Assembly: GCF_010015445.1 (NCBI RefSeq)
Contig: NC_053120.1
Span: forward strand, 10,074,114-10,138,113
Direction: 5' to 3'
DNA: 64,000 nucleotides
From: Perca fluviatilis
Lineage: Eukaryota; Chordata; Actinopteri; Perciformes; Percidae
Shown: in pieces, positions 12,186 through 22,870 of the stretch
Layout: every line of letters starts with the position of its first letter
Numbering within the stretch: the stretch's first letter is position 1
Notes under the pieces: generated by a model
The model's input: the letters and a program-made list of their open reading frames with translations, nothing else
What the model was told of the DNA's origin: nothing
Database searches by the model: none
Translations under genes and position numbers: made by a program

Positions 12186-13481
12186 ACTGCGGTCAGTACT
12201 GAGGCCTTTCCCTGCGGATGGGGAGTGCGAATGGAGGGATGGAGAGGCAGGCAGAGAGAGAGAAAGAGGATTAGAGTGATATGGAGACAAAGAACAACAA
12301 TAGTTTGTCACATTTTGTCAGAGAGGATTTTATGGAAAAGCTGATTTGGAGTCTGCCACCAACAAACAACGATCGGAAATATGGGATTTATTACTAAATC
12401 AGTTTGAGAATTTGCATGAAGTTTATCAACGCCTAAGTGTGTGTGATACTTTCTAAATGTGTGTGTATGTGTGTGTGTGTATGTGTTTGTGCAAACTTAA
12501 TCGACATCTCAATGGAAGTACATTTCAATGATATAAAAGTTGTTTTACATTGGATGTGTGAGCACTGCATTGGTATTTCTTTTATGTTGGATACAATACT
12601 AACTAGTTTACATTAATTACGGTTAGTTAATGCTTATTGTAATGTACATTATTGGCATTTCCTGCTGATTTAACATGGCGTTCCATGAACACTTTGTCAG
12701 CAAGTGTTGGAAGTACATCAACATGTGTTGTCCCTCACTCACACTGCACGTGCTGGAAATGACTTTTCTGTCAAAAGCAGTTGCTGAATAGGATGATGAG
12801 CACAAGCTCAACACATTAATCCACACAATACATAATTAGTATCTGGAGTCTTTTACTGATCATGATTCAAGGAGAACAAGTAATATAGTCTCAATTGTTG
12901 TGATATTTCTCTGTGAACTTTGTTGAAGATCCGAAAAATATCCAATAATATGATCCTTGGAACCATAAGCCAACTTTCCACCAAATCATTTTTTTTTTTT
13001 TTTTTTTTATACTTTGCTAACTAATACAAATACGCCACAGTGAAGATACATCCTTGATAGAAAAAAAAAATCCTTACATCTATTTAGTACTTTTAACATA
13101 CACTTAATGTGATAATGTATGTTTGGGGAGTACATTACTCTGCACAGGAATGTGTTAAACTTGAGTTGCCTTAGACTTACTTCCCATTGCATCCCTGCTG
13201 TCCTCTAAATGAACCAAATAAACATCAGTTAGTTGATCAAATAAACATTTTGTGCATCTGCTGAAGGATTACTGCTCATGTACCTCTTCTTACTTGCTAA
13301 ACAAAGCATTACTGCAGCATCAAAGCCTCTGAGGTTCAAGAGAATGTCGCCTGGGCAGCATGGGGGGGGGGGGACAGCAGGATCGGTTGGAAGTAAATGA
13401 AATGATTTAATGTTTCAGAGTCGGCCTCGCCCCTGGGGAACGGAACGATATGGGCTCCTAATTGACACAAGGTCAACTGCT
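12185..13481. other. Gene-free stretch with homopolymer runs
   Basis: T run at 12990-13008 and a G run at 13363-13373. Nothing else recognised. Confidence 0.5.

Positions 13482-13556
<75 letters not shown>
13482..13556 (+). repeat. (TC)n(CA)n compound microsatellite
   Basis: A short TC run passes directly into a CA run with one CAACA interruption. A second TC/CA run lies at 13601-13625. Confidence 0.95.
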
Positions 13557-13559
<3 letters not shown>

Positions 13560-13625
13560 TTTCTGTTTCACACTGTTTCTGTTTCAGCTGCCTCTCTCTC
13601 CGTTTCTCTCTCTCACACACACACA

Positions 13626-14396
13626 TTACAGTCTTGCCAGTAGCCAGACCAGTCCAGTGCTGGCCGGTGCCGGACAAACAAAGGCCTGTGCTGTCTGACT
13701 AGAATGATGGATGACCACCAGTCTCATATTTTATAGGGATTTCATAGGAGTCAGTCCGTTCCCAGGCTGAGCTACAAGTCAATAGCCTTCTATGAGGCTT
13801 CCCAAAATCTCTGTGTCGACATGTTTATGAAATCTTGAAAAAAAAAAGCAGAAATGTTTTATGATTTTATTAGGACTGAATCAGCCATTGATGGAGCAGC
13901 AGTTAACGACAGCTGAAAGTGATTAGCTGGGAGTGGAATGTTTTATTAGTGTCAGTATAAGCTGATTGACAGAACCCCAGTGGTCATTATTGTTCACTTG
14001 TGGAGGATGTGGACACATTATGCACAGCAGTTGTCATTTGAAAGTGTGTTTTGTGCTTTTAATGGGACCGCGTTGCTGTGGTACCTTTTTTTTTGAAAGA
14101 GTAAATATCTGTCTTAACAACTCATTTAGTCTGTTATTGAGTCCTGAAATCTTGTTTTCTTAAGACAAGCTGAAAATAAGCTGCTGATGGGGTGGTATTA
14201 TTACACTTCATTTCAAATTGGCTTATTTGAAACATTTTCTAAAATCAAAGGCAATTTTCTCTTCATGCTGATGCAGTGGTCTGCTTTATTCTGTTGTGTT
14301 TTGATATTGTAATTTCTAGAAAATAACAAGCACTAAAACTTGAATTAGTTTGCCTTTGTGGCCTTGGGGTTTTGGATGCTGGCTATGGTTCATGTT
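13626..14396. other. Gene-free stretch
   Basis: No frame above 65 codons, no repeat recognised. Confidence 0.5.
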
Positions 14397-14490
14397 TGGC
14401 CTTGGATCTTTGTTGCATGTCATTTCTTCCCTCATTTCCTCTCACGTATCTTTTGTTCACTATCAAAATAAAGACAAAAATGCCCCACAA
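14397..14490 (+). mobile_element. 3' half of the same SINE family, diverged
   Basis: Contains the body signature (GGATCTTTGTTGCATGTCAT, a pyrimidine tract, then ATCAAAATAAAGACAAAAATGCCCC). The tRNA-like head is missing or too diverged to see. Confidence 0.5.
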
Positions 14491-14517
14491 ACTACTGGTA
14501 TAAAGAAATAAAACAGA

Positions 14518-14602
14518 ATCCGGGCAGCTGCGGGAAGGACTGAGCCTTTGTATATTGCGCGCACGCTCAACCTGGTGAGCTACCAGGGCGCCCCGTGTTC
14601 GC
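14518..14602 (-). mobile_element. tRNA-like head of a SINE, minus strand
   Basis: The minus strand reads GGCGCCCTGGTAGCTCACCAG, an A-box-like tRNA start, followed by a degraded B-box region near 14518-14530. The body is absent. It lies head-on to the fragment at 14397-14490, so the two may come from separate insertions or a rearranged copy. Confidence 0.45.
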
Positions 14603-15962
14603 TCAGACACACCTTCTATAATCTGTCGCGCCTGCTGGACCGTTGCTGACCTTAGCTTGATCCTCAAAACGGTTTGGACCACCATCTTGGCCTTCAGTGA
14701 AGTTGGAAAATTCGGGAGGGAGAAAAGCCTTCCCATTTAAATGAACTTTAAGTTGCAAATGCCTGGTCACTTGTGGCACTGGATTCAGTGTCACTGTCCT
14801 GGATTCAAGCAGAGCATGTTCAAGCAGTCTTTACAGGTTCCACTGTGTTCTTAGTATCTGAGAAGAATTTTGAACCTGAGTCGGCATCTCAGCTCTTAGC
14901 GTAGATATTCTAATACCCGAGTGGATCCAGTGATTACGACGTACATGATAATCATTATACACACATAATTTGCTCTTTTGGCATGAAATAAAGAGTGTGA
15001 AGTGCAGGAAAAAAATGCCGTTTTGCTGCTCTGTTTGACTGTGGCAGCTAATTGGTGGAGCATCATGCTGCTGCCAGTGTTGGTGTTAGATCAGATCTAA
15101 ATATATCCTCTGGTGGATTGGATCAGGTCTCTTTTGCACTTTTGGTGTGGACAGATTTTCCAGAGGTATGTTTTCTATTGGGTGTAAAGTTTTTGAGCCG
15201 TGTGGACCTCTAGGTCTTACCACAGGCAACGAAACACAAATGAGCTTCTGCTTCACTTTCAGAGTTTCAAACATTCCAACTGGGAGCTGACCAATGTGGC
15301 CAAAAGCTCCACTTACAGTTTGGTTGGGAGTGCTTTGCTCAAAGGCAGAGGACTTTAAGACAGAGTAGTGACTCGCTTTCATAACTTTGAATTACTCCAC
15401 ACTGAACAAACCTTGTCAACATTTGTAGTAAAGTAAATTAAAAAAATGCCCTCATTATCCTGCTTCACTCGCACAATTTTGCATCCCCAAACAAACATAA
15501 AATCTGCCGAAGTTAAGAGACCCGCAGATGTAAGTCGTGACACAAAGAGAAAGGAGTGCAGGTGTCAGAGGCAACGCCAACAGATGATCAGCACCCTCCA
15601 TGACATTTTCAACCCTCCGATTGATAACATGCGGCAAGAAAACAGGTCGCGCACATCCGAGCATCGCCGGGATGACATCTAATCAGATGCCAGGGGAGAC
15701 GATGGTGTCACAGCTTAGAGAAAACACACTGATTCCCCCACCGGCTGTATTGTCACTAAACGTGCTTCTCTCTATGGACTGTAAATGATTTAATTTGAGC
15801 GCCAGATGTGGCGTTTAGATTTTGCTAGTGCTCGTTGAGAGAGACAGAGGGAGAGAGAGAGGGAGGGATAGAGAATGAGGAAATTACAGGAAGGAGAGAA
15901 ACAGCTTGGCAGACTGACAGCCAACAGCAGCCCAGGCACTTGACAGAGCTCTCAAACCCCAT

Positions 15963-15965
<3 letters not shown>
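14603..15965. other. Gene-free stretch, possibly CNE-like in 15430-15800
   Basis: 15430-15800 is unique and carries CTAATCAGATGCCAGG at 15679-15694, a word repeated at 16434-16449. The 98-codon minus-strand frame at 15086-15382 has no features. Confidence 0.4.
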
Positions 15966-16013
<48 letters not shown>

Positions 16014-16018
16014 TGTGT
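15966..16018 (+). repeat. (TG)n microsatellite
   Basis: Uninterrupted TG up to 16010, then GAGTGTGTGA variants. Confidence 0.95.
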
Positions 16019-16200
16019 GAGTGGTGAGTGTGTGCGAGAGTGGTTTTTTTCCACCCACTTGTGTACACACTTGTGTATCATGACAGCTGAATGAAAATCA
16101 ATCTGCATCTACATCTGCCATCTTGAGTGTCGTGGAGCGCAGATGGGCCTTCCCTGTCACACTGAGCTAGCTGGCAGCCGACCAACTCAGGTCTTTCCAC

Positions 16201-16436
16201 CTCTTCTTTCCTCTCTTTTCTAATCTCTCTTTTATTCTTCTCTTCCCTCCTTCCCTCTCCTCTCTTCTCCTCTCTACTCCTCTCCTCTCCTCTCTTCTCT
16301 TCTCTTCTCTTCTCTTCTCTTCTCTTCTCTTCTCTTCTCCTCTCCTCTCCTCTCCTCTCTCCTCTCCTCTCCTCTCCTCTTCTCTCCTCTCCTCTCCTCT
16401 TCTCTTCTCTTCTCTTCTCTTCTCTTCTCTTCTCTA
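16201..16436 (+). repeat. Pyrimidine-pure TCTCT/TCTCC pentanucleotide array
   Basis: From about 16270 onward nearly every base is C or T, built from TCTTC and TCTCC units; the first part is degenerate. The opposite strand is pure purine (AGAGA/GGAGA units). The array ends abruptly at CTAATCAGATGCCAGG. Confidence 0.95.
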
Positions 16437-16990
16437 ATCAGATGCCAGGCTCTGAAGAACATTTTTTTCCTGCGTTGACGTCTCCAAGTCACTCTGACAC
16501 CAGATGTTTGGGGCCTTTTCGAAGCTGCAATCTGGGCTCTAATCACCCTCATTGACGGCTCAGAGGGCCCCTGTTGCAGATCTGAATGGCAAATTAAAGC
16601 ATTTTTAGATAACGTTTGTAATTGGCTAAATCGTTTATAAGCCCGGAGATCACACTTTTAATCTGCAGCCTAACATGACGGATCATGAAACCGAGACAGA
16701 TCTCGTCCGTTGCGTGTTTTGTGGCGCGTTTCCTTGCCCCTCCAACCCGTTTGGTTTCTTTCCTGATGTGTTACAGTATGTTTGATGCTTAATGATTTGC
16801 CAATCAGATTAACAAACACAAATCGTTCTCTCCGCTGCGGTTTGTCTCAGTGTCAGGCATCCCCGCTATCCTCTCTCATCTCCCGAGCCCATCTCATCTC
16901 TGGCATTAACTCCATTAGCCTGGTAATTGGCTCTCAAAGCAGCGGCCAGACTCCGAAGGCCACTTAATGTCCATCTCCTTCGCTCCCTTC
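16437..16990. promoter_or_regulatory. CNE-like block
   Basis: Unique sequence following the pyrimidine array. It has CTAATCAGATGCCAGG at its edge, CTCTAATCACCCTCATTGAC, GTTTGTAATTGGCTAAATCG and TTGCCAATCAGATTAACAAA, so homeodomain-, CCAAT- and SOX-type cores are frequent. It is gene-free. Confidence 0.4.
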
Positions 16991-18579
16991 TCCTCTCTGC
17001 TCCCCAGTCGATCATCTACCTTCCTCAGTAAATAGCATTAACTAGTCCCGCATAGAAATCTGAGGCCATATTAGTGTTATCCTCCCCTCTCAGCCTATTG
17101 CCAGGCTTATGAGTCCCGATCGTAGGTGATGATATGGCTAAGTGGATATTTTTTTTACACATCACTCCAAAATGGGTCACCAAATAACCTCCAACTGTCA
17201 CAGATGAATATGTAAATTCTGCGTATGGAGATCTCCCTCCGTTTTTTAACCGACCCAGAGAAACTAAATCTGTATTTAAAAGATGTGGAAAAAGCTCATC
17301 ATCCCCCTTCAACGTGGGCTTTGCTTTTCATTTCTGCGTAGAAGATGAAATAAAATGTGAAGGTATATACCGCAAATAGTTTTCATCCAGAATGTCGTCA
17401 TTGGTTTAGTGCTCTTTCACAGGGTCAGTCCTCAGGTTAAATGCACCGGCACTGTTTTTACTTATTTAACACTAAGGTTAGCGGTCAATCTGTTTTTGGC
17501 TATTTTATCTTTATATTTAATTCTACAAGAGCTTTCACTTCCTGTCCATTGTGACTAAATGAGTATGTATCACATAAATAAAGCAATATCTACCGTAGTC
17601 CAGCTGCATTCTGAGTTATTTCTTAACTAATATATTTCTTAAGCGGTTTAACCATTGGGTTGGATTTGTATAACCTTAATATAATTTTGGTGCAAAATGG
17701 TTTGCTGCTGTACATGAGTCTGGCTGTCCTAATGTGTAGATTGAAAGTCCGATCGACATGAACTTAATTCAGTAAACAGTAGGAAAAACCATTGGGTGCA
17801 ACGGTTTGTTTGGTGTGTGTGCGGTTTGTAGACAACAGTGGTTCCTAACTTGAGGGTCAGGACCAAAACGATTAATCAGAAAGGAAAAAAGAAAAACATT
17901 GCTCTCCTGCCTTCATTTAAAAAAAAAAATAATAATCTTTTCTCTTGTGAAATAAAAAAAAAAAATGTAGGTAATAACACTAACACTGGAGAATCACTGC
18001 TCACAACTCATGGACATACTGTATATGAAACCTGTGACGACAGGTTACAAGCAGAAATGTTGAGAACTACGGTTCTAGATGGATTAAGCTGTCTAAAATT
18101 AAATTTTTGGGTTTTTGCGCTGTTATGTTCATTATGTGAGAGTTTATTTGTGACTCTGATTATATTGAAGTATTCGTGTACTGCGTGTATTCTTCTGGCT
18201 ACTGCAAGGCAGGCTTCCCTTGAAGGGACAGTTAAGTAGCTAATGACAAGTGAAGTGATCTCTTATAAATACCTTTACCATCTTTGTCATTATGTAGACA
18301 TATATAAAGTAACAGATGTGTATTCTGGTCTTGAGTTACAGTTATCTTGGTCGGTACCTGCAGCCGTTATGTAGCCAGGAAACTTGCATATGTTTCTCAT
18401 TGAGTTCACGTCGTGTTTACGTGTATTCCTTTCAGACGTTGAGACGCACCAGAAACCTTGGACTGCATTCACGCTGCAGCTTCTCTGGGCAGCTCAGTGC
18501 TTATTGTTAAGTTGAATGACTTTCCAACAGCGTCAGGACTTCTACACTAATGGGGGTGTCAGCAACATCAGGCCAATAG
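16991..18579. other. Gene-free stretch
   Basis: Continues unique sequence from the CNE-like block to about 17330, then becomes AT-rich. The 133-codon frame at 17838-18239 is a lysine-rich, A-run-driven frame with no domain. Confidence 0.45.
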
Positions 18580-18930
18580 ACAAAACAATCCTTTCACTTA
18601 TTGCATGTTAGACACCAAGGCTGCCCAGAAGAAGCATTTCTCTTGTTGTTTACGCTCTCCGATGAGTCCTTCGCTAATCCTTCAGATCCCTCCGTCTCTC
18701 TTCGCTTCCATACTTTTGCAAAGCCTTTCTATCCGTTATATGAAACCTCAATGTCTCATCTGAGGGATTTTCGAAACAGAGTAATTAGTTAGCGATAGAG
18801 GAGCTGTTGGTGTGAAATGATAGCTGCCGCCGCCCTCCACCCCCACCCCAAGAGAGACAAATCAATCAATAACCTGCTGATTTATTTCACGTCCTTATCG
18901 TCTAATTTAATTGCTGGGTCTTTTGTATCT
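18580..18930. promoter_or_regulatory. CNE-like block
   Basis: Unique sequence with GAGTAATTAGTTAGCG, CAAATCAATCAATAACC and TCTAATTTAATTGCTGGG. No coding frame of note. Confidence 0.33.
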
Positions 18931-19469
18931 GCGGAGTTGTGGGGGAGGTGGCGGTGGTGTTGAGGGGGAGATAAATAAAGGGAGGTTGGAGGGATGTTTT
19001 CAGAGTTGAAGAAGGAGAGAAACGGGAAGTTTTTTGTTTTTGTTTTTGTGTGCTCATGTTTTTTTTTTCGTCCATGCGTGGTGGAGTTTTGCGGGGAGGC
19101 GTTTCGAGACACGGCTGTGTTCGGCAGCCTCTGCCGTGTCTTTACTGCTGCAACACTGCCTCCATTGGTTCATAACTCTAGAAGAAAACACACACAGACA
19201 CGGGGGGGTGGGGAGGAGGTGGGGGTTGGAGAGAAAGATGGGGAAGAGCAATCCTTCCACAAATTATCAGAAAGAAAAAAAATTAATTAGCAATATAAAT
19301 GCCAGGCGGAGTACATTATGTGCAATTGTCTTGCTATCTTTCCAGAAATTAGTCTTTTAAAATGAATTTGCTGTATTAATCATCTCCTGAAATATTTTTT
19401 GATCACTGAATTAATAGTTTTGCGTTATGGGGGCTGTGTTTTTTTTTTTTTTTTTTTAGGTATTCATTG
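18931..19469. other. Gene-free stretch
   Basis: Mixed sequence with G-rich (19201-19230) and T-rich runs. Frames of about 100 codons arise but lack features. Confidence 0.45.
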
Positions 19470-19640
19470 ACATAGGTGATTGCCTCTTAATTATGACAGC
19501 GTCCTCCTCCTATCCGCGCCTATTAATTCTTGTGTTGTGGCGTCGCGGCAGCCCGCTGCCTGGCCCTGTATCTACTAATTACTTCTCTAATTGAATTTGC
19601 TCTCTGTTGCCAGGCTGTTTTTTTAAGTGGCTGTTTGTTG
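19470..19640. promoter_or_regulatory. CNE-like block with homeodomain-type sites
   Basis: Cores TCTTAATTATGAC, CTATTAATTCTTG, CTACTAATTACTTC and CTCTAATTGAATT fall within about 120 bases, with GC-rich sequence between. The pattern is typical of developmental enhancers. Confidence 0.42.
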
Positions 19641-19701
19641 CCGGGCCTCATTGTGTCTTTGTGTGACAGCTAGCTGCTCGCTGACGACAACAGGATGCGC
19701 A

Positions 19702-19762
<61 letters not shown>
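19702..19762 (+). repeat. (TC)n microsatellite
   Basis: About 30 CT units with one CG near the start. It separates two CNE-like blocks at 19470-19640 and 19850-20120. Confidence 0.95.
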
Positions 19763-19767
<5 letters not shown>

Positions 19768-19849
19768 CAATTCTCTCCCTCTCTGTATTCATGTCTCTCC
19801 CTCTGTATCATTACCTATAACTCCCAGACCTATGTAGTGTTTCCAGTAT

Positions 19850-20120
19850 AAATGAATGAGGGAAATTAATTAATGAGAGCCGGTGAAACAATTACACGCC
19901 CCTCCCCACCCGCCGCTGCCCGCCGCCCTGCTGTCATTGGTTCAAGCCTCTGTAGGATTGTTGTGACTAAGAGCCCACCGCTCTTCAACCACCAATTCAA
20001 GATGGCATGTCTTTGGCAGGATGATAAATGGCATACAGTACGGGCGAGTTATTTAGCTCCTTTTCCCCTCAAAACACTACTCATCGGCCCTCAGCTGGAT
20101 GGCAACTATATTCTGCTTTG
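19850..20120. promoter_or_regulatory. CNE-like block
   Basis: Contains GAAATTAATTAATGAGAG, AACAATTACACG, GTCATTGGTTCAAG and GGATTGTTGTGAC. Unique and gene-free. It may form one unit with 19470-19640 split by the TC array. Confidence 0.36.
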
Positions 20121-20660
20121 AGATTTGAGTTTAATCTTCCACGTGTAACAGTTTATGTGCCGTGATATATAGTTTAAAAGACAACCCTCTTTTGAAGATA
20201 TCAGTGTTAACCATTTAGAAATATGCCTTTATCTGAGGAAAACGCTACAGGCATGATATAGTCATATCCATTTCAAGGAAAGCCAATTCTTGTTTTAAAC
20301 TTGGTACTTTACTTTTTCGGAAAAACAAGATTCAAAGCTTTAATTTTACAAAAATGTATGTACTGTGGTGTAGGTTATTTTGTAGTGTTGTTGATCAACT
20401 ACTTGCTATGTTTCACTGCTCCCATTTGATTGAAGATCCTCTGACGATAACCTTCAATCACTCACTGCTTTGGTTTTCACTGCGTCTCAGGTAAAAGCAC
20501 TAAAGAGAGTGTATGCATCCTTTGGCAAGAGACAGGGAAGGCTGTTTGGAGGACGTCTGTTGAGTTAATAAAGAGGCGAGGCTTTTAAAGAAACATTTCA
20601 ATCTGCCATTTCAATCCATTTTGGGAAGGACACCATGGTGTACTTTACAGTCATTGTAGC
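20121..20660. other. Gene-free stretch
   Basis: AT-rich. Nothing recognised. Confidence 0.5.
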
Positions 20661-21080
20661 ATCCTTCAGGTTGGACCAGTGAGTGTTGCTCAGTACTGCA
20701 AACTCGACCCTGCTACTCCATGGGACATTGAAAAGAACTACCCCCAGAGCAGGTGTTTTTTTTGTGGCCACAAACATTACTGAAGACAAAATTTGTACAC
20801 TGGTTTCTCCCTTTAAAAAAGTAGGCTCAGCGCTTGGGCCCATGAAAAGTCCCTGCAGTGGTCACGGGGTGGTTGTAACAGTCTCACGGCTTTGAGCAAT
20901 CAGTGCAACTAATTACAGCAAACTGCACCCTGATAGGCTCTGAGTTATCGAAAAGTACTAACCCCCATAGCAGGGACATCTTTTAGGGCCAGGAGCTAAA
21001 TTTTGACTCTGTTCCTCCATTCAAAATGCAGGCAAAGTTCCTGAAAAAGGGGTTATTACATAGCCTTGAGCGATAAGTAG
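20661..21080. repeat. Decayed repeat with two diverged internal units
   Basis: Two similar units follow each other. One, from about 20690, reads GCAAACTCGACCCTGCTACT ... GAAAAGAACTACCCCCAGAGCAGG. The other, from about 20921, reads GCAAACTGCACCCTGATAGG ... GAAAAGTACTAACCCCCATAGCAGG. Each then has an AGTCCCTG/AGTTCCTG and TTGAGC block. The unit is about 230 bases. Probably an old non-autonomous DNA element; family unknown. Confidence 0.5.
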
Positions 21081-21480
21081 CTAAACTTGAATATGGAATT
21101 ACAAAAAACTATGTGAAAGCATTTTAGTTATTTCTCTCCCAAAAGCAGAAGCCTATAAGGGCTATTCAACAACCTCTAGTGTGGTTGGACTCACATTTTT
21201 GAGAAATGTACAAATGTGTCCTGTTCCTCTGTTCACTAAAAATACTCAAAATAACCTCAAACCTTTGGCTGCAGCAGGATGTAAAACTAAATTACTGCTA
21301 TCTGTATCGACCCATCTTAGTCAAACCCTGCTTCTTACCTACATCCCGACTCTCAGCATCTTCTTCATTGTCCTCCTTTCCCTCATCCCTTTTATCCTCA
21401 ACCAACCTTACCCTTTCACCTGTCTTTGTGAAAACTTCTCTCCTCCTGTCTCTCTTGATATTGATCCCTTCTCTGCCTCT
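21081..21480. other. Gene-free stretch before the CCAT array
   Basis: Becomes pyrimidine-rich from 21290 toward the array. The 180-codon frame across it is driven by this bias and translates CCAT as HPSI repeats. Confidence 0.5.
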
Positions 21481-21540
21481 CCATCCATCCATCCATCCAT
21501 CCATCCATCCATCCATCCATCCATCCATCCATCCATCCAT
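21481..21540 (+). repeat. (CCAT)15 tetranucleotide array
   Basis: Fifteen exact CCAT units. A diverged CCAT-rich stretch also occurs at about 43715-43795. Confidence 0.97.
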
Positions 21541-21748
21541 TTCTCTCTGTCTCACCCCTCCTCTCTCCCTCTATTGATCCTTCTCTCTCCCTTCTCTTTC
21601 TCTCTCTCTCTCTGCTTGCTGCTATCTGGCTCGTCCTTTGTCTTCTTATCGAGGTTTCAGGGTTTATTCTGGCTGCTGTTATTGACAGGCCTCTCGCTCC
21701 ACGGCCAACTAATGCATCCCTAATCCCACCTTTGTTACTCTGGAATGT

Positions 21749-21766
21749 TCTCTCTCTCTCTCTCTC

Positions 21767-21798
<32 letters not shown>

Positions 21799-21918
21799 GT
21801 TAAACCACTGCATGAGTGTGTAAGGTAAAAAGGGGCCATGGATGTTGATCCAAGCTTTCTATTTGTTGGGAAAGCCATCTATCAATCAAAAAAGGTGTGT
21901 GTGTGTGTGTGTGTGTGT
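21749..21918. repeat. (TC)n(CA)n and facing (TG)n arrays
   Basis: TC then CA at 21749-21798, and TG at 21895-21918, an inverted pair about 96 bases apart. Confidence 0.9.
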
Positions 21919-22197
21919 ACACGTGTGCTTTGAGTGACAGGCCGAATCGTGGCTGAGGACGTTTGATAAGCTTGTATTGTCGGTCGTTGGTCTCTCTCCC
22001 CACCTCCAACTCGATAAGAAATACATTCGACTAGTGCTGATAACGGTGTCAGGAGCAGCAAAGCCCCACTCTAAAGAGACACACACACGCGCAACCCGCC
22101 ACAGGAGAGGTGTCTTTCTTCAAACACCTTGGCTGTAAATGATACTCTCAACAAACAGGGACGACAACACCACTCAGGAAAAAGAAAGATTCAGATA

Positions 22198-22199
<2 letters not shown>

Positions 22200-22268
<69 letters not shown>

Positions 22269-22384
22269 ACGAAGGGTGTTTTTGTTGAGAGAATGATATG
22301 CGATATGGCTGGAGGATACGCTCTAGGCTTATTGAATAAGGTCTTAGTGATAGCACCACTGTGTGTGTGTGTGTGTGTGTGTGT
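22200..22384 (+). repeat. Two (TG)n arrays
   Basis: TG at 22200-22264 and again at 22361-22384, in the same orientation. Confidence 0.95.
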
Positions 22385-22499
22385 TGTGAACAGCAGAAAA
22401 AGAATACAGTAATAGGCTTAGTGCGACTGAGGTAAAGTGTCAGACTTAACAAACAACACACTGCTCTCAAAGACTGACTGACAGTTGTCTGTGCGTGTG

Positions 22500-22870
22500 T
22501 GTTTGTGTTAGATGTGTGAGCATATGCGTGTGTACATGAATGCTGCATGTGGTTCAGTGTGCAACAAGCTCTTCAGATTCAGGTCTAAGTTGAACATCTC
22601 GGTGTTGTACATCTTTGTCGTGATCTACACCAGGTTTTACAATCAGATCGCCGTCACTGCCGTTTTGAAAACGTTCCTCACTGAGTTTAAAGATGTCATC
22701 GCCCAACCTCGAGAGGCCTTCACCAGGCGAGTAAAACTTCAGGTGTCACAGTTACTTTAGAGACATCGTCATAAAGTAAAGGAATGTCATCGCTATCGTC
22801 GAAAACATCACCACCGTGAGTGGACACGTCATCGGCAATGACAAAAATGTAAATGCAACAAAATGTTTTG
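22500..22870. other. Sequence with recurring GTCATCG words, origin unknown
   Basis: GTCATCG or ATCGTC recurs at about 22695, 22765, 22787 and 22829. A + frame of 82 codons (22512-22760) and a minus frame of 67 codons (22720-22923, rich in DD pairs) overlap it. Neither matches a family I know. It could be a decayed repeat. Confidence 0.3.

Noticed and set aside
14518..14602. A genuine tRNA gene on the minus strand
   Set aside because: Only the D-arm-like half is present. The acceptor and anticodon arms cannot be folded, and the family elsewhere in the window is a SINE.
21181..21796. Overlapping frames of 180 and 126 codons around the CCAT array
   Set aside because: Translate the tetranucleotide as HPSI or DGWM repeats; microsatellite artefacts.
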